Positions 9,513-18,039 of a stretch of DNA of 64,000 nucleotides are shown here, piece after piece (the stretch's first letter is position 1; each line of letters opens with the position of its first letter). Source of the stretch: Dyella jiangningensis (lineage in GTDB: Bacteria; Pseudomonadota; Gammaproteobacteria; Xanthomonadales; Rhodanobacteraceae); assembly GCA_000632805.1 (NCBI GenBank), contig CP007444.1, positions 1,612,001-1,676,000 on the forward strand. The letters run 5' to 3'. The notes beneath the pieces were generated by a model. It had not been told where the DNA came from. It saw nothing but the letters and a program-made list of their open reading frames with translations, and made no database searches. A program made the translations under genes and the position numbers.

Positions 9513-10166
9513 ATGGCCATCCAAGCCAGCCCGAAGCCGGGCAAGCAGCTCATCACGCCGGCGGACCACGCGCTGATCCTGATCGACTTCCAGTCGCAGA
9601 TGTCCTTCGCGACGCATTCGATCGACGCCATCACGCTACGCAACAACGCCGCACTGGTTGCCCACGCGGCGGCCAGTTTCAAGGTGCCCACCATCCTCAC
9701 CACCGTGGCGGAGAAGAGTTTCTCCGGCCCGATGTTCAGCGAGGTCACCGATCCGTTTCCTGGGAAGGCGCTGCTCGACCGCACGTCCATGAATACCTGG
9801 GAAGACGCGGCGGTGATCAATCGCGTGAATGAGATCGGCAAGGATCGCATCGTGCTCGCCGGCCTGTGGACGTCGGTGTGCATCGTCGGACCGGCGTTGT
9901 CCGCGCTCGACCAGGGCTTCGAGGTGTACGTGATTGCCGACGCCTGCGGCGACGTCTCCGCCGAAGCCCACAACCGCGCGATGGAACGCATGATCCAGGC
10001 GGGCGTGCGTCCGATGACGTCGGTGCAATACCTGCTTGAGATGCAGCGCGATTGGGCGCGCACCGAGAGCTACGACAGCACCACGGGCGTGGCCAGGCGA
10101 TTCGGCGGTTCGTATGGCCTTGGCATCGTCTACGCCAAGGCCATGTTCGGCGCGCACGAGGGTTGA
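9513..10166 (+). CDS. Isochorismatase-fold hydrolase (YcaC-like)
   Basis: Cytoplasmic cysteine hydrolase of 217 residues with the isochorismatase fold. Asp25 in 'LILIDFQ' and Cys123 in 'GLWTSVCIVG' match two members of the usual Asp-Lys-Cys triad. The third residue is not obvious; the region 'DRTSMNTWED' is where it is expected. The cis-peptide motif GLWTSVC and the long C-terminal tail resemble YcaC-like enzymes of unknown substrate rather than true isochorismatases or nicotinamidases. It follows the hydrolase by 53 bases and precedes the XapX gene, so the three are probably co-transcribed. Confidence 0.88.
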   Translation: MAIQASPKPGKQLITPADHALILIDFQSQMSFATHSIDAITLRNNAALVAHAAASFKVPTILTTVAEKSFSGPMFSEVTDPFPGKALLDRTSMNTWEDAAVINRVNEIGKDRIVLAGLWTSVCIVGPALSALDQGFEVYVIADACGDVSAEAHNRAMERMIQAGVRPMTSVQYLLEMQRDWARTESYDSTTGVARRFGGSYGLGIVYAKAMFGAHEG

Positions 10167-10216
10167 AGCACTGGCCGGCGGCACGTGCGCCGGCCATCTG
10201 TTGCGGGAATACGTCG

Positions 10217-10492
10217 ATGAAGCCTTATCTGTTCTCCCTGGGTGCCGGCCTGCTGGTCGGCAGCATCTACAGCCTGTTGAACGTGCGTTCGCCGGCGCCG
10301 CCGGTAATTGCCCTGGTCGGCCTGCTCGGCATCCTCATTGGCGAGCAGTTGCCGCCGCTGGTGAAACACCTGTGGCAGCGCGAGGCACTGACCACCAGTT
10401 GGGTGCGAATGCACGTCAAGCCGCACGTGTTCGGCGAATTGCCGAAGGCGACGCCCGCGACAACCGGCAAGAACCCGGAGCAGCAATCATGA
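10217..10492 (+). CDS. XapX domain (DUF1427) small membrane protein
   Basis: Protein of 91 residues with two hydrophobic segments: 'YLFSLGAGLLVGSIYSLL' and 'PVIALVGLLGILIGEQ'. The spacing and the 'GxLVGxxYxLLxVRSPAPP' plus 'GLLGxLxGEQ' pattern are those of the XapX family. ATG 10217 begins the conserved block. Its stop codon overlaps the start of the amidohydrolase in an ATGA, which implies translational coupling. Function of the family is unknown; it commonly sits next to hydrolases such as these. Confidence 0.85.
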   Translation: MKPYLFSLGAGLLVGSIYSLLNVRSPAPPVIALVGLLGILIGEQLPPLVKHLWQREALTTSWVRMHVKPHVFGELPKATPATTGKNPEQQS

Positions 10493-12369
10493 GTGCGGCG
10501 CCTGCGGCACCGGAGCTGATCCTGCACGGTGGTCGCTTCACCACGCTGGATCGATCGCAGCCTGAGGCGCAGGCCGTCGCCATCAGCGGTGGCCGCTTCA
10601 GCGCCGTGGGGAGTGCGGCCGAGGTGCTCGCGCTGGCCGGACCGTCGACACGGGTGATCGACGTGCACGGTCGGCGTGTCTTGCCCGGTCTGATCGACAA
10701 CCACCTGCACATCATCCGCGGTGGCCTCAATTACAACCTGGAGCTGCGTTGGGACGGCGTGCGGTCGCTCGCCGACGCCATGGCCATGCTCAAGGCGCAG
10801 GTGGCGATCACGCCCGCGCCGCAGTGGGTGCGCGTCGTAGGTGGCTTCACTGAGCACCAGTTCGCCGAGAAGCGCTTGCCTACCATCGACGAACTCAACG
10901 CCGTGGCGCCGGATACGCCGGTCTTCCTGCTGCACCTGTACGACCGCGCCATCCTCAACGGCGCCGCGCTGCGTGCCGTGGGTTACACGAGGGAGACACC
11001 CGAGCCGCCGGGCGGCGAAATCACGCGCGACGGTGCGGGCAATCCCACGGGCCTGCTGCTGGCCAAGCCCAACGCGGCCATTCTGTACGCGACGCTGGCG
11101 AAAGGGCCGAAGCTGCCGTTCGATTACCAGCTCAACTCCACGCGCCATTTCATGCGCGAGTTGAATCGCCTGGGCGTGACCGGTGCCATCGATGCCGGCG
11201 GCGGCTTCCAGAACTATCCCGAAGACTACGCCGTGATCGAAAAGCTCGCGGCGGAGAACCAGCTCACCATCCGCCTGGCGTACAACCTGTTCACGCAGAA
11301 GCCCAAGCAGGAAAAGGACGATTTCCTGAACTGGACGCGGACGTCCAAATACAAGCAGGGCGACGATTACTTCCGCCACAACGGCGCCGGCGAGATGCTG
11401 GTGTTCTCAGCCGCCGACTTCGAGGATTTCCGCCAGCCGCGCCCCGACATGCCGCCGCAGATGGAAGGCGACCTTGAGGAAGTGGTGCATATCCTCGCCG
11501 AAAACCGCTGGCCGTGGCGCATGCATGCGACCTACGACGAAACCATCAGCCGCGCGCTGGATGTGTTCGAGAAGGTCAATCGCGATATTCCGCTGGAAGG
11601 GCTGCACTGGTTCTTCGATCACGCCGAGACTATTTCCGAGCGCTCGATCGACCGCATCGCGGCGCTGGGCGGCGGCGTGGCCGTGCAGCATCGCATGGCC
11701 TACCAGGGCGAATACTTCGTGGAACGCTACGGCGCCGCTGCGGCCCAGGCCACGCCACCGGTGGCGCGCATCCTTGAGAAGGGCGTGAAGACGTCCGCGG
11801 GTACCGACGCCACGCGTGTCGCCTCGTATAACCCGTGGGTATCGCTGTCGTGGCTGATCACCGGCAAGACCGTCGGCGGACTCGGCATCACTTCGCGCCG
11901 CAACTGTCTTGATCGCGAGACGGCGCTTCGCATGTGGACCGAGCACGTTACCTGGTTTTCCAACGAAGAAGGCAACAAGGGCCAGATCAAGGTGGGACAA
12001 CTCGCCGATGTGATCGTGCCCGATCGTGACTTCTTCGGCTGCGCCGAAGACGACATCGCCGATACGACCTCGTTGCTGACCATTGTCGGCGGACGCGTGG
12101 TCTATGGCGCGGGTGGTTTTGCTTCGTTTGAGGATGTGAGTGTGCCACCGGCGATGCCGGAATGGTCACCGGTGCGCGTCTACGGCGGTTATGGCGCCTG
12201 GGCGCAGGCAGGGCGCGAGCAGCGCGCTGCACCACGCGTGGTCTGCGGTTGCGAGAACGCCTGTGGCGTGCATGGGCATGACCACGCTGGCGCATGGGCG
12301 AGCCAGGTGCCCGCGTCCGACCTCAAGTCGTTTTGGGGCGCACTGGGCTGCGCGTGCTGGGCGGTATAG
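10489..12369 (+). CDS. Amidohydrolase family protein (YtcJ-like) with cysteine-rich tail
   Basis: Metal-dependent hydrolase of 626 residues. It has the N-terminal beta-sandwich ('LILHGGRFTTLD'), then the first metal motif HLH (H72, H74) in 'LPGLIDNHLHI', later histidines in 'WRMHATYDET' and 'HWFFDHAE', and the metal Asp in 'SAGTDATR'. The C-terminal 'GQLADVIVPDRDFF' is typical of Amidohydrolase_3/YtcJ enzymes. The last 45 residues hold five cysteines in CGCENAC and GCAC plus a His/Asp patch (HGHDH), an unusual extension for this fold. The start ATG overlaps the XapX stop. Substrate is unknown; members act on amides, carbamates and related bonds. Confidence 0.9.
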   Translation: MSAAPAAPELILHGGRFTTLDRSQPEAQAVAISGGRFSAVGSAAEVLALAGPSTRVIDVHGRRVLPGLIDNHLHIIRGGLNYNLELRWDGVRSLADAMAMLKAQVAITPAPQWVRVVGGFTEHQFAEKRLPTIDELNAVAPDTPVFLLHLYDRAILNGAALRAVGYTRETPEPPGGEITRDGAGNPTGLLLAKPNAAILYATLAKGPKLPFDYQLNSTRHFMRELNRLGVTGAIDAGGGFQNYPEDYAVIEKLAAENQLTIRLAYNLFTQKPKQEKDDFLNWTRTSKYKQGDDYFRHNGAGEMLVFSAADFEDFRQPRPDMPPQMEGDLEEVVHILAENRWPWRMHATYDETISRALDVFEKVNRDIPLEGLHWFFDHAETISERSIDRIAALGGGVAVQHRMAYQGEYFVERYGAAAAQATPPVARILEKGVKTSAGTDATRVASYNPWVSLSWLITGKTVGGLGITSRRNCLDRETALRMWTEHVTWFSNEEGNKGQIKVGQLADVIVPDRDFFGCAEDDIADTTSLLTIVGGRVVYGAGGFASFEDVSVPPAMPEWSPVRVYGGYGAWAQAGREQRAAPRVVCGCENACGVHGHDHAGAWASQVPASDLKSFWGALGCACWAV

Positions 12370-12373
12370 GCGC

Positions 12374-12817
12374 ATGACCTTGAAAACATCTTCAACGATG
12401 GCTTCGCGCTGGCTGGTCACGCCGGTGGTGCATTGGCTTGCCCTGCTGGGCTTGTGTGCCGCCTACCTGCAAGGCGGCATCCAGAAGCTGATGGACTTCC
12501 ACGGCGCGGTGGCTGAAAGCGCACACTTCGGCATGACGCCTGCCGTACCGGTGACCGTTGCCGTGATCGCGCTCGAACTGGGCGCTTCGCTCGCCATCCT
12601 GTGCCATCGCGGCCGGTGGCTCGGCGCCGTGTTGCTCGCCGTGTTCACGCTTGCGGCCACCTTCGTTGCGAACCGCTTCTGGGACGCGCCAGCCGCCGAG
12701 CGTTTCGGCATGACCAATGCCTTTTTCGAACATCTCGGGCTCGTCGGCGGGTTCGTGCTGGTGGCCTGGCATGATCTTCGCGATCGCGCGGCGTCACCTT
12801 CTTCCGCTCGTTCCTGA
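12374..12817 (+). CDS. DoxX family membrane protein
   Basis: Integral membrane protein of 147 residues with four hydrophobic segments, including 'HWLALLGLCAAYLQGGIQKL' and 'VTVAVIALELGASLAIL'. The conserved 'GGIQKLMDF' after the first helix and the final 'HLGLVGGFVLVA' fit the DoxX family. ATG 12374 lies four bases beyond the amidohydrolase stop. DoxX proteins are linked to redox balance and membrane-associated detoxification in other bacteria; the role here is unproven. Confidence 0.85.
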   Translation: MTLKTSSTMASRWLVTPVVHWLALLGLCAAYLQGGIQKLMDFHGAVAESAHFGMTPAVPVTVAVIALELGASLAILCHRGRWLGAVLLAVFTLAATFVANRFWDAPAAERFGMTNAFFEHLGLVGGFVLVAWHDLRDRAASPSSARS

Positions 12818-12837
12818 TATCCCCAAGGAGTCTTTCC

Positions 12838-13746
12838 ATGCGCATGTATTCCAGGATTCTTGTTTTGGCGCTGGGCGTCAGTGCGATCGGCGCCGCGCCG
12901 ATGTCGGCCCTCGCCAAGGAGGCGCCGGCTACGCCCGTCGTGGCCGTCGGCCCGCAGTACGACACCACCCATGTGTATGTCGCGCCCGCGGACGTGGATC
13001 GCTTCGTGGAGAGTTTCCTCGGCACGTTTGGGGGCCAGAGCACCAAGCAGGGTATCGCCACGGTCACGCCCACGCCCAGCAGCACCAGTACGCAGCTGCT
13101 GCAGACGCCGGTGGGTACCGTATCGCTGTTCGGCTTTCGCACGCCGGTGCCGCATCCGTTCGGTCTGGAGCGTACCGGCTACCTGGTGACGGATCTCGAC
13201 GTGGCGGTGAAAGCCGCGCGTGCCGCTGGTGCCGATGTCATCGTCGACAGCTTTCCCGATCCGATCGGTCGCGATGCGGTGATCCAGTGGCCGGGCGGCG
13301 TGAACATGCAGCTCTATTGGCATACCACGGCGCCGAACTACGCGCCGTTCCAGACGGTTCCGGATAACCGGGTGTACGTGTCTGGCGATCGCGCGGATAC
13401 GTTCGTGAAGGACTTTCTCGCGTTCTCGCACGGCAAGGTGGTGTCCGATACGAAGCAGGCGCCAGGCGTCGAGATCGGCCGCCCCAAGGAGCGCTATCGA
13501 CGCATTCGCGTGGAATCGACCTTCGGCAAGATGACGGTGCTCGTCACCGATGGCCACCTGCCATATCCGTACGGGCATGAGCTGACCGGTTACGAGGTCG
13601 CCAACCTCGGCGACACCTTGGCGAAGGCAAAGGCCCATGGCGTGAAGGTGCTGGTCGAACCTTTCACCAGCGAAGGGCGCGAATCGGCGGTGGTGGAGTT
13701 CCCCGGTGGCTACGTTGCCGAAATCCACGCCGGCGCGGCGCACTAG
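12838..13746 (+). CDS. Secreted VOC/glyoxalase-fold protein
   Basis: Protein of 302 residues with a signal peptide (MRMYSRILVLALGVSAIGAAP to ALAK), hence probably periplasmic. Two repeated modules of vicinal-oxygen-chelate type can be seen: 'HVYVAPADVDRFVESFLGTFGG' with 'GYLVTDLDVAVKAARAAGAD', and a second with 'GYEVANLGDTLAKAKAHGVK' ending 'VVEFPGGYVAEIHAG'. Potential metal residues are present but no specific dioxygenase or glyoxalase subgroup can be named. An AAGGAG stands before the ATG. It follows the DoxX gene by 20 bases. Confidence 0.82.
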   Translation: MRMYSRILVLALGVSAIGAAPMSALAKEAPATPVVAVGPQYDTTHVYVAPADVDRFVESFLGTFGGQSTKQGIATVTPTPSSTSTQLLQTPVGTVSLFGFRTPVPHPFGLERTGYLVTDLDVAVKAARAAGADVIVDSFPDPIGRDAVIQWPGGVNMQLYWHTTAPNYAPFQTVPDNRVYVSGDRADTFVKDFLAFSHGKVVSDTKQAPGVEIGRPKERYRRIRVESTFGKMTVLVTDGHLPYPYGHELTGYEVANLGDTLAKAKAHGVKVLVEPFTSEGRESAVVEFPGGYVAEIHAGAAH

Positions 13747-13756
13747 GTCGGGCAGG

Positions 13757-15217
13757 GTGCTCGACCGGCGGCGCCTGCGGGCGACCCATGCGAGCGGCGC
13801 CCGCCCGGCGGGTGCGGTGCTGCTCGGTGCGATCGCATGCACGGCATCGCTGCACGCGCAGGACATCGATGAGGGTTCCACGCAGGCCGCATCGGTTCGG
13901 CCCGTCGCGACACGCCCCGCGCTGAGCAGCAATCGCTGGCAGGAAGATTGGTCGGCGCTGGCCGATCCCGCGCTGCGCACGCAGTGGGGTGATGCGCTCA
14001 AGTACATCGCGTTGAGCGACACGGACCAGCGCAGCTATCTGTCGCTCGGTGCGAATTTGCGTGAGCGAACGGAAATGTCCGATGCCGCCAGCTTCGGCAT
14101 CGGCAATTCCGACAATACCTACCTGTTGCAGCGCCTGCAGTTGCATGCGGACCTGCGTTTCGCCTCTTACTGGCAGGCCTTCATGCAGATCGAAGACGCC
14201 CGCACGGTAAACAAGCAGGTGATCGGCGGCGCCGATCGCAATCCGTGGGACCTTCGCCTGGCGTTTGTCGCGTACGCGCGTAGTTTCGATGCGGGTACCT
14301 TCAAGGCGCGCGTGGGGCGGCAGGATTTCGCCTTTGATCTTCAGCGCTTCGTGTCGCTACGGGACGGGCCCAACGTACGGCAATCCTTCGATGCCATCTG
14401 GGCAGACTGGGAAACCGGCCAGTGGCGCTTCATCGGCTTCGTCAGCCAGCCGGTGCAATACGACGATCGCCATCCGTTCGACGATACCTCCAATCACCGT
14501 TTCCGCTTCAGCACCCTTCGCGTGGAACGGTTGGTGCTGGGCGGCAACGAACTGTCGGCGTATTACTCGCGTTACAGCCGCGACGGCGCCCGCTATCTGG
14601 ACGCCACCGGCGACGAGCGGCGCGACGTGTACGACGCACGTTTCGCGGGCAAGGCAGGTGCTGTGGACTGGGACGTCGAGGGCATGGCGCAACGAGGTCA
14701 CGTGGGCGGCAAAACCATTGATGCCTGGGGTAGCGGCGCGCGCGTCGGCTACACCTGGAACCTCGGCTGGCATCCGCGCGTCGGCCTGCAGGTGGACGCC
14801 GCCTCGGGCGATGGCAGGCATGGCGACGGCACGCTGGGCACGTTCAATCCGCTGTTTCCCAATGGCTATTACTTCACGCTCGCCGGGTTCACGGGCTACG
14901 CCAACCTGCGCCATGTGAAGCCAAGCCTGACGATCAAGCCGGCGGTCCATCTCACCGTGATGGGCGCGTTGGGTTTTCTATGGCGCGAAACCACCCGTGA
15001 CGCGGTGTACGTGCAGCCCAACGTTCCCCTGCAGGGAACCGCCGGGCAGGGCGGCCATTGGACGGGGGCTTACGGCCAGTTGCGGGCGGACTACGCCTTC
15101 AACGCCAACTTCACCGGCGCAGTGGAAGCTGTGCATTACGAAGCCGGCCGCGTGATCCACGTGGCCGGTGGGCACGACAGCGACTACCTGGGCATCGAAC
15201 TCAAATACATGTGGTGA
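13757..15217 (+). CDS. Alginate-export-type outer-membrane porin
   Basis: Predicted outer-membrane beta-barrel of 486 residues belonging to the alginate_exp family. Evidence is a leader with 'AGAVLLGAIACTASLHAQD', a conserved block 'RTQWGDALKYIALSDTDQ', 'LSLGANLRERTE', 'DARFAGKAGAVDWDVEGMAQ', 'FNPLFPNGYYFTLAGFTGYANL' and a C-terminal aromatic residue (KYMW). I place the start at GTG 13757, which gives a normal signal peptide. An in-frame ATG at 13706 inside the previous gene is possible but would add a non-signal extension. The ligand is not evident, and no alginate synthesis genes are nearby, so it is probably a general export or uptake porin. Confidence 0.82.
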   Translation: MLDRRRLRATHASGARPAGAVLLGAIACTASLHAQDIDEGSTQAASVRPVATRPALSSNRWQEDWSALADPALRTQWGDALKYIALSDTDQRSYLSLGANLRERTEMSDAASFGIGNSDNTYLLQRLQLHADLRFASYWQAFMQIEDARTVNKQVIGGADRNPWDLRLAFVAYARSFDAGTFKARVGRQDFAFDLQRFVSLRDGPNVRQSFDAIWADWETGQWRFIGFVSQPVQYDDRHPFDDTSNHRFRFSTLRVERLVLGGNELSAYYSRYSRDGARYLDATGDERRDVYDARFAGKAGAVDWDVEGMAQRGHVGGKTIDAWGSGARVGYTWNLGWHPRVGLQVDAASGDGRHGDGTLGTFNPLFPNGYYFTLAGFTGYANLRHVKPSLTIKPAVHLTVMGALGFLWRETTRDAVYVQPNVPLQGTAGQGGHWTGAYGQLRADYAFNANFTGAVEAVHYEAGRVIHVAGGHDSDYLGIELKYMW

Positions 15218-15263
15218 CCGACAAGGTCGCCCACACCTACGCGTCACCGGAGCACGCAACAGC

Positions 15264-15956
15264 ATGGCCAACCAGGCACCCTTGTCGACGATATTGAGCG
15301 TCAATGCAGGTTACGTCGACACCGCGGGATTCATGGCCTTGCATGGCCTGTTCACCGCGCATGTAACAGGCAACTTCGTCACCCTCGGTGCGGCCTTGGT
15401 GCTGGGCACGTCCGGCATCATTGCCAAGCTTCTCGCCCTGCCTGTGTTCTGCGTGGCCATCGTGTTGGCGCGTCTGCTGCACTTCTGGCTGGTGGGCCGC
15501 GGGCTGGCCGTGGTGCGCACGCTGCTGTTCCTGAAGTTCGCCCTGTTGGCGGCCGCCGCTGTGATCGCCCTGCGCTATGGCCCGTTCGGACCGGGCGACA
15601 GCTGGCCCGCGACGTTGCTGGGCATGACCATGGTGACGGCGATGGCGATCCAGAATGCCGTGCATCGCGTTCACCTGGCCAGCATGCCGCCGTCGACGCT
15701 GATGACCGGCACCACCACGCAAATCATGCTGGACATCGCCGATCGCATTCAGGGCGTTCCACCGGAGCAGAAGGCCGCGGTGGATGCGCGCCTGAAGCGC
15801 ATGAGCGTGGCCGTGCTGGCCTTTGCCATCGGTTGCGCGGCGGCCGCATTGCTGTATGCCTATGCCGGCATGTGGTGCTTCGCGGCCCCACCCGTCGTTG
15901 CCCTTGCCGCCTACCTTCGCCATCGCGATGCGGATGAAGCCGCCGTGCCGAAGTGA
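15264..15956 (+). CDS. DUF1275 (YoaK-like) membrane protein
   Basis: Polytopic inner-membrane protein of 230 residues. It has the family signature near the N-terminus, 'SVNAGYVDTAGFMALHGLFTAHVTGN', and 'GMAIQNA'-like 'TAMAIQNAVHRV' followed by 'PPSTLMTGTTTQIMLD'. About six hydrophobic stretches are visible. ATG 15264 starts directly before the conserved block. It lies 46 bases after the porin and ahead of dps. Function of the family is unknown. Confidence 0.87.
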   Translation: MANQAPLSTILSVNAGYVDTAGFMALHGLFTAHVTGNFVTLGAALVLGTSGIIAKLLALPVFCVAIVLARLLHFWLVGRGLAVVRTLLFLKFALLAAAAVIALRYGPFGPGDSWPATLLGMTMVTAMAIQNAVHRVHLASMPPSTLMTGTTTQIMLDIADRIQGVPPEQKAAVDARLKRMSVAVLAFAIGCAAAALLYAYAGMWCFAAPPVVALAAYLRHRDADEAAVPK

Positions 15957-15998
15957 TCTCGACGTTCGTTCCACTCCCATAACCCCGGAGAGCACAAC

Positions 15999-16517
15999 AT
16001 GAGCGATTCAAGCAAAGCCAAGACCCGCCAGAAGGCGGCCCTGAACACGCCGTCCACGCTGGGGGAAAAGGCGACCCGGGATCTGTCCGGTGAGCTCAAC
16101 GCACTGCTGGCCGACGTGCTGGCCCTTTACCTGAAGACAAAGAACTTCCACTGGCACATGTCGGGGCCGTATTTCCGCGACTACCACCTGCTGCTCGACG
16201 AGCAGTCCGATGAGATCTACGCAACCATCGACCCGATCGCCGAGCGCGTGCGCAAGATCGGCGGCACCACGCTGCGTTCGCTGGGCCACGCTTCGCGCAT
16301 GAAGCGGCTGCTCGACAACGATGCGGATTTCGTCACGCCGGACGACATGCTCGCGGAGTTGCGTGAAGACAACGGCAACCTGATCGGCTACATGCGCAGG
16401 ACGCATGAGCTGTGCGACGAATATGGTGATGTCGCCACCGCGAGCCTGCTCGAGAACTGGATCGATGAGGCCGAGCGTCGCGTGTGGTTCCTGTTCGAGA
16501 CGAGCCGGCGCGCCTGA
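15999..16517 (+). CDS. dps: DNA-binding ferritin-like protein Dps
   Basis: Starvation/oxidative-stress protein that oxidises and stores iron and can coat DNA; 172 residues. The ferroxidase ligands are all present with the same numbering as in E. coli Dps: H51, H63, D67, D78 and E82 ('KNFHWHMSG', 'HLLLDEQSDEIY', 'DPIAE'). A lysine/arginine-rich N-terminal tail (KAKTRQK) would serve DNA binding. CCGGAG precedes the ATG. Strong hairpins follow the gene. Confidence 0.95.
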   Translation: MSDSSKAKTRQKAALNTPSTLGEKATRDLSGELNALLADVLALYLKTKNFHWHMSGPYFRDYHLLLDEQSDEIYATIDPIAERVRKIGGTTLRSLGHASRMKRLLDNDADFVTPDDMLAELREDNGNLIGYMRRTHELCDEYGDVATASLLENWIDEAERRVWFLFETSRRA

Positions 16518-16535
16518 TCGCACGGGTCGCTGCTG

Positions 16536-16560
16536 CGGACCGGCACGCGTGGCCGGTCCG
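16536..16560 (+). terminator. Hairpin just after dps
   Basis: A perfect 9-bp stem CGGACCGGC / GCCGGTCCG with a 7-base loop begins 19 bases after the dps stop. No T-run follows, so it is either an imperfect terminator or an mRNA 3'-end stabiliser. Confidence 0.5.
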
Positions 16561-16568
16561 TCGGTTGA

Positions 16569-16588
16569 CGACAACTTGAACGTTGTCG
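16569..16588. promoter_or_regulatory. Inverted repeat CGACAAC-N6-GTTGTCG
   Basis: Perfect 7-bp inverted repeat with a 6-base spacer (TTGAAC), located between the dps 3' hairpin and the small charged protein gene. It could be an operator or the second half of a tandem 3' structure. No regulator gene is adjacent. Confidence 0.35.
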
Positions 16589-16635
16589 ACGCATGGTCAC
16601 GTCTTCAAGGCATGACGCTAACACTTGCTGTCTGA

Positions 16636-16869
<234 letters not shown>

Positions 16870-16937
16870 CGCCTGCGCGCAATGATCCGCGAGGCGAAGT
16901 TCGATTCGCCGTCTTCCAGCCAGCCCGGGCCTGAGGC

Positions 16938-18032
16938 ATGAACGTGCTGGCGCACCTGTGGACCGACAGCGCATGGACGCGGCTGGGCATGGTCCTGGTC
17001 GTCGCGTTGCTAGTTGCGCTCGCATTGCGCGGTATTGCCTATGCCGTGTTGAAGCGCTTGGCCCGGCGCCGGCCCGTGGTGGCCAACATGCTCGGCCGTG
17101 CCAGCGCGCCGATGGAGTGGGTGATCCCGCTGCTGATGCTGGTCGCCGCGTTGCGCGTGCTGCCGGATACGGATGTCCTGCCGTCGTTCGCGCTCATCCA
17201 GCACTTATTGACCATCGCGCTCATGGTCTGCGTGACCTGGCTCATCCTGCGCTGTCTGCGCACGCTCGAGCTTGTCGCCATTCGCCGCTATCCGATCGAC
17301 GTCAGCGACAACCTGTCGGCGCGCCGGATGCTGACGCAGGTGCGCGTCCTGCGCCGCACGGCCGAAGTGGTGGTGATCCTGCTCGGCGCAAGCGCCATCC
17401 TGCTGACCATTCCCGGCGTGCGGCAGTTGGGCACGAGCCTGCTCGCGTCCGCCGGATTGGCGGGTCTTGCGCTGGGCTTGGCCGCCAAGCCGGTGCTGAG
17501 CAATCTCGTGGCCGGATTGCAGATTGCGCTGACGCAGCCCATCCGCCTCGATGATGTGGTGATCATCCAGGGCGAGTGGGGCCGCATCGAGGAAATCACC
17601 GGCACCTACGTGGTGGTGCGCATCTGGGACGACCGTCGCCTGGTGGTGCCGCTCAACTGGTTCATGGAAAACCCGTTCCAGAACTGGACGCGCACCAGTT
17701 CGCAGCTGATCGGCACCGTTTTCCTGTGGCTGGATTACCGCGTGCCGATGGCGCCATTGCGCGACGAGCTGATGCGCCTGTGCAAGGATGCGCCGGAGTG
17801 GGATGGCCGCGTTTCGATCCTGCAGGTGACCGACGCCAATGAACGCGCGGTGCAGTTGCGCGCGCTGGTGAGTTCCGCCGACTCCGGCCGCAACTGGGAT
17901 CTGCGATGCCGTGTGCGGGAAGGCCTGATCGCCTTCGTGCAGGATCGCTATCCGCAATCGTTGCCGCGCCTGCGGGGCGAACTCGATGCGTCGGCGAACC
18001 GGTCGCCGGAGGGTTCGGTGGCACCGCGCTGA
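16938..18032 (+). CDS. MscS-family mechanosensitive channel
   Basis: Inner-membrane small-conductance channel that would release solutes on osmotic downshift; 364 residues. Several N-terminal hydrophobic helices precede the pore-lining TM3 signature 'SAGLAGLALGLAAKPVLSN', followed by the cytoplasmic beta domain 'IRLDDVVIIQGEWGRIEEI' and 'RRLVVPLNWFMENPFQNWTR'. The domain order and length fit YbdG/YnaI-size members. Start ATG 16938 directly precedes the first helix. It is convergent with the hydroxylase gene, eight bases away. Confidence 0.93.
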   Translation: MNVLAHLWTDSAWTRLGMVLVVALLVALALRGIAYAVLKRLARRRPVVANMLGRASAPMEWVIPLLMLVAALRVLPDTDVLPSFALIQHLLTIALMVCVTWLILRCLRTLELVAIRRYPIDVSDNLSARRMLTQVRVLRRTAEVVVILLGASAILLTIPGVRQLGTSLLASAGLAGLALGLAAKPVLSNLVAGLQIALTQPIRLDDVVIIQGEWGRIEEITGTYVVVRIWDDRRLVVPLNWFMENPFQNWTRTSSQLIGTVFLWLDYRVPMAPLRDELMRLCKDAPEWDGRVSILQVTDANERAVQLRALVSSADSGRNWDLRCRVREGLIAFVQDRYPQSLPRLRGELDASANRSPEGSVAPR

Positions 18033-18039
18033 TGCGGGC

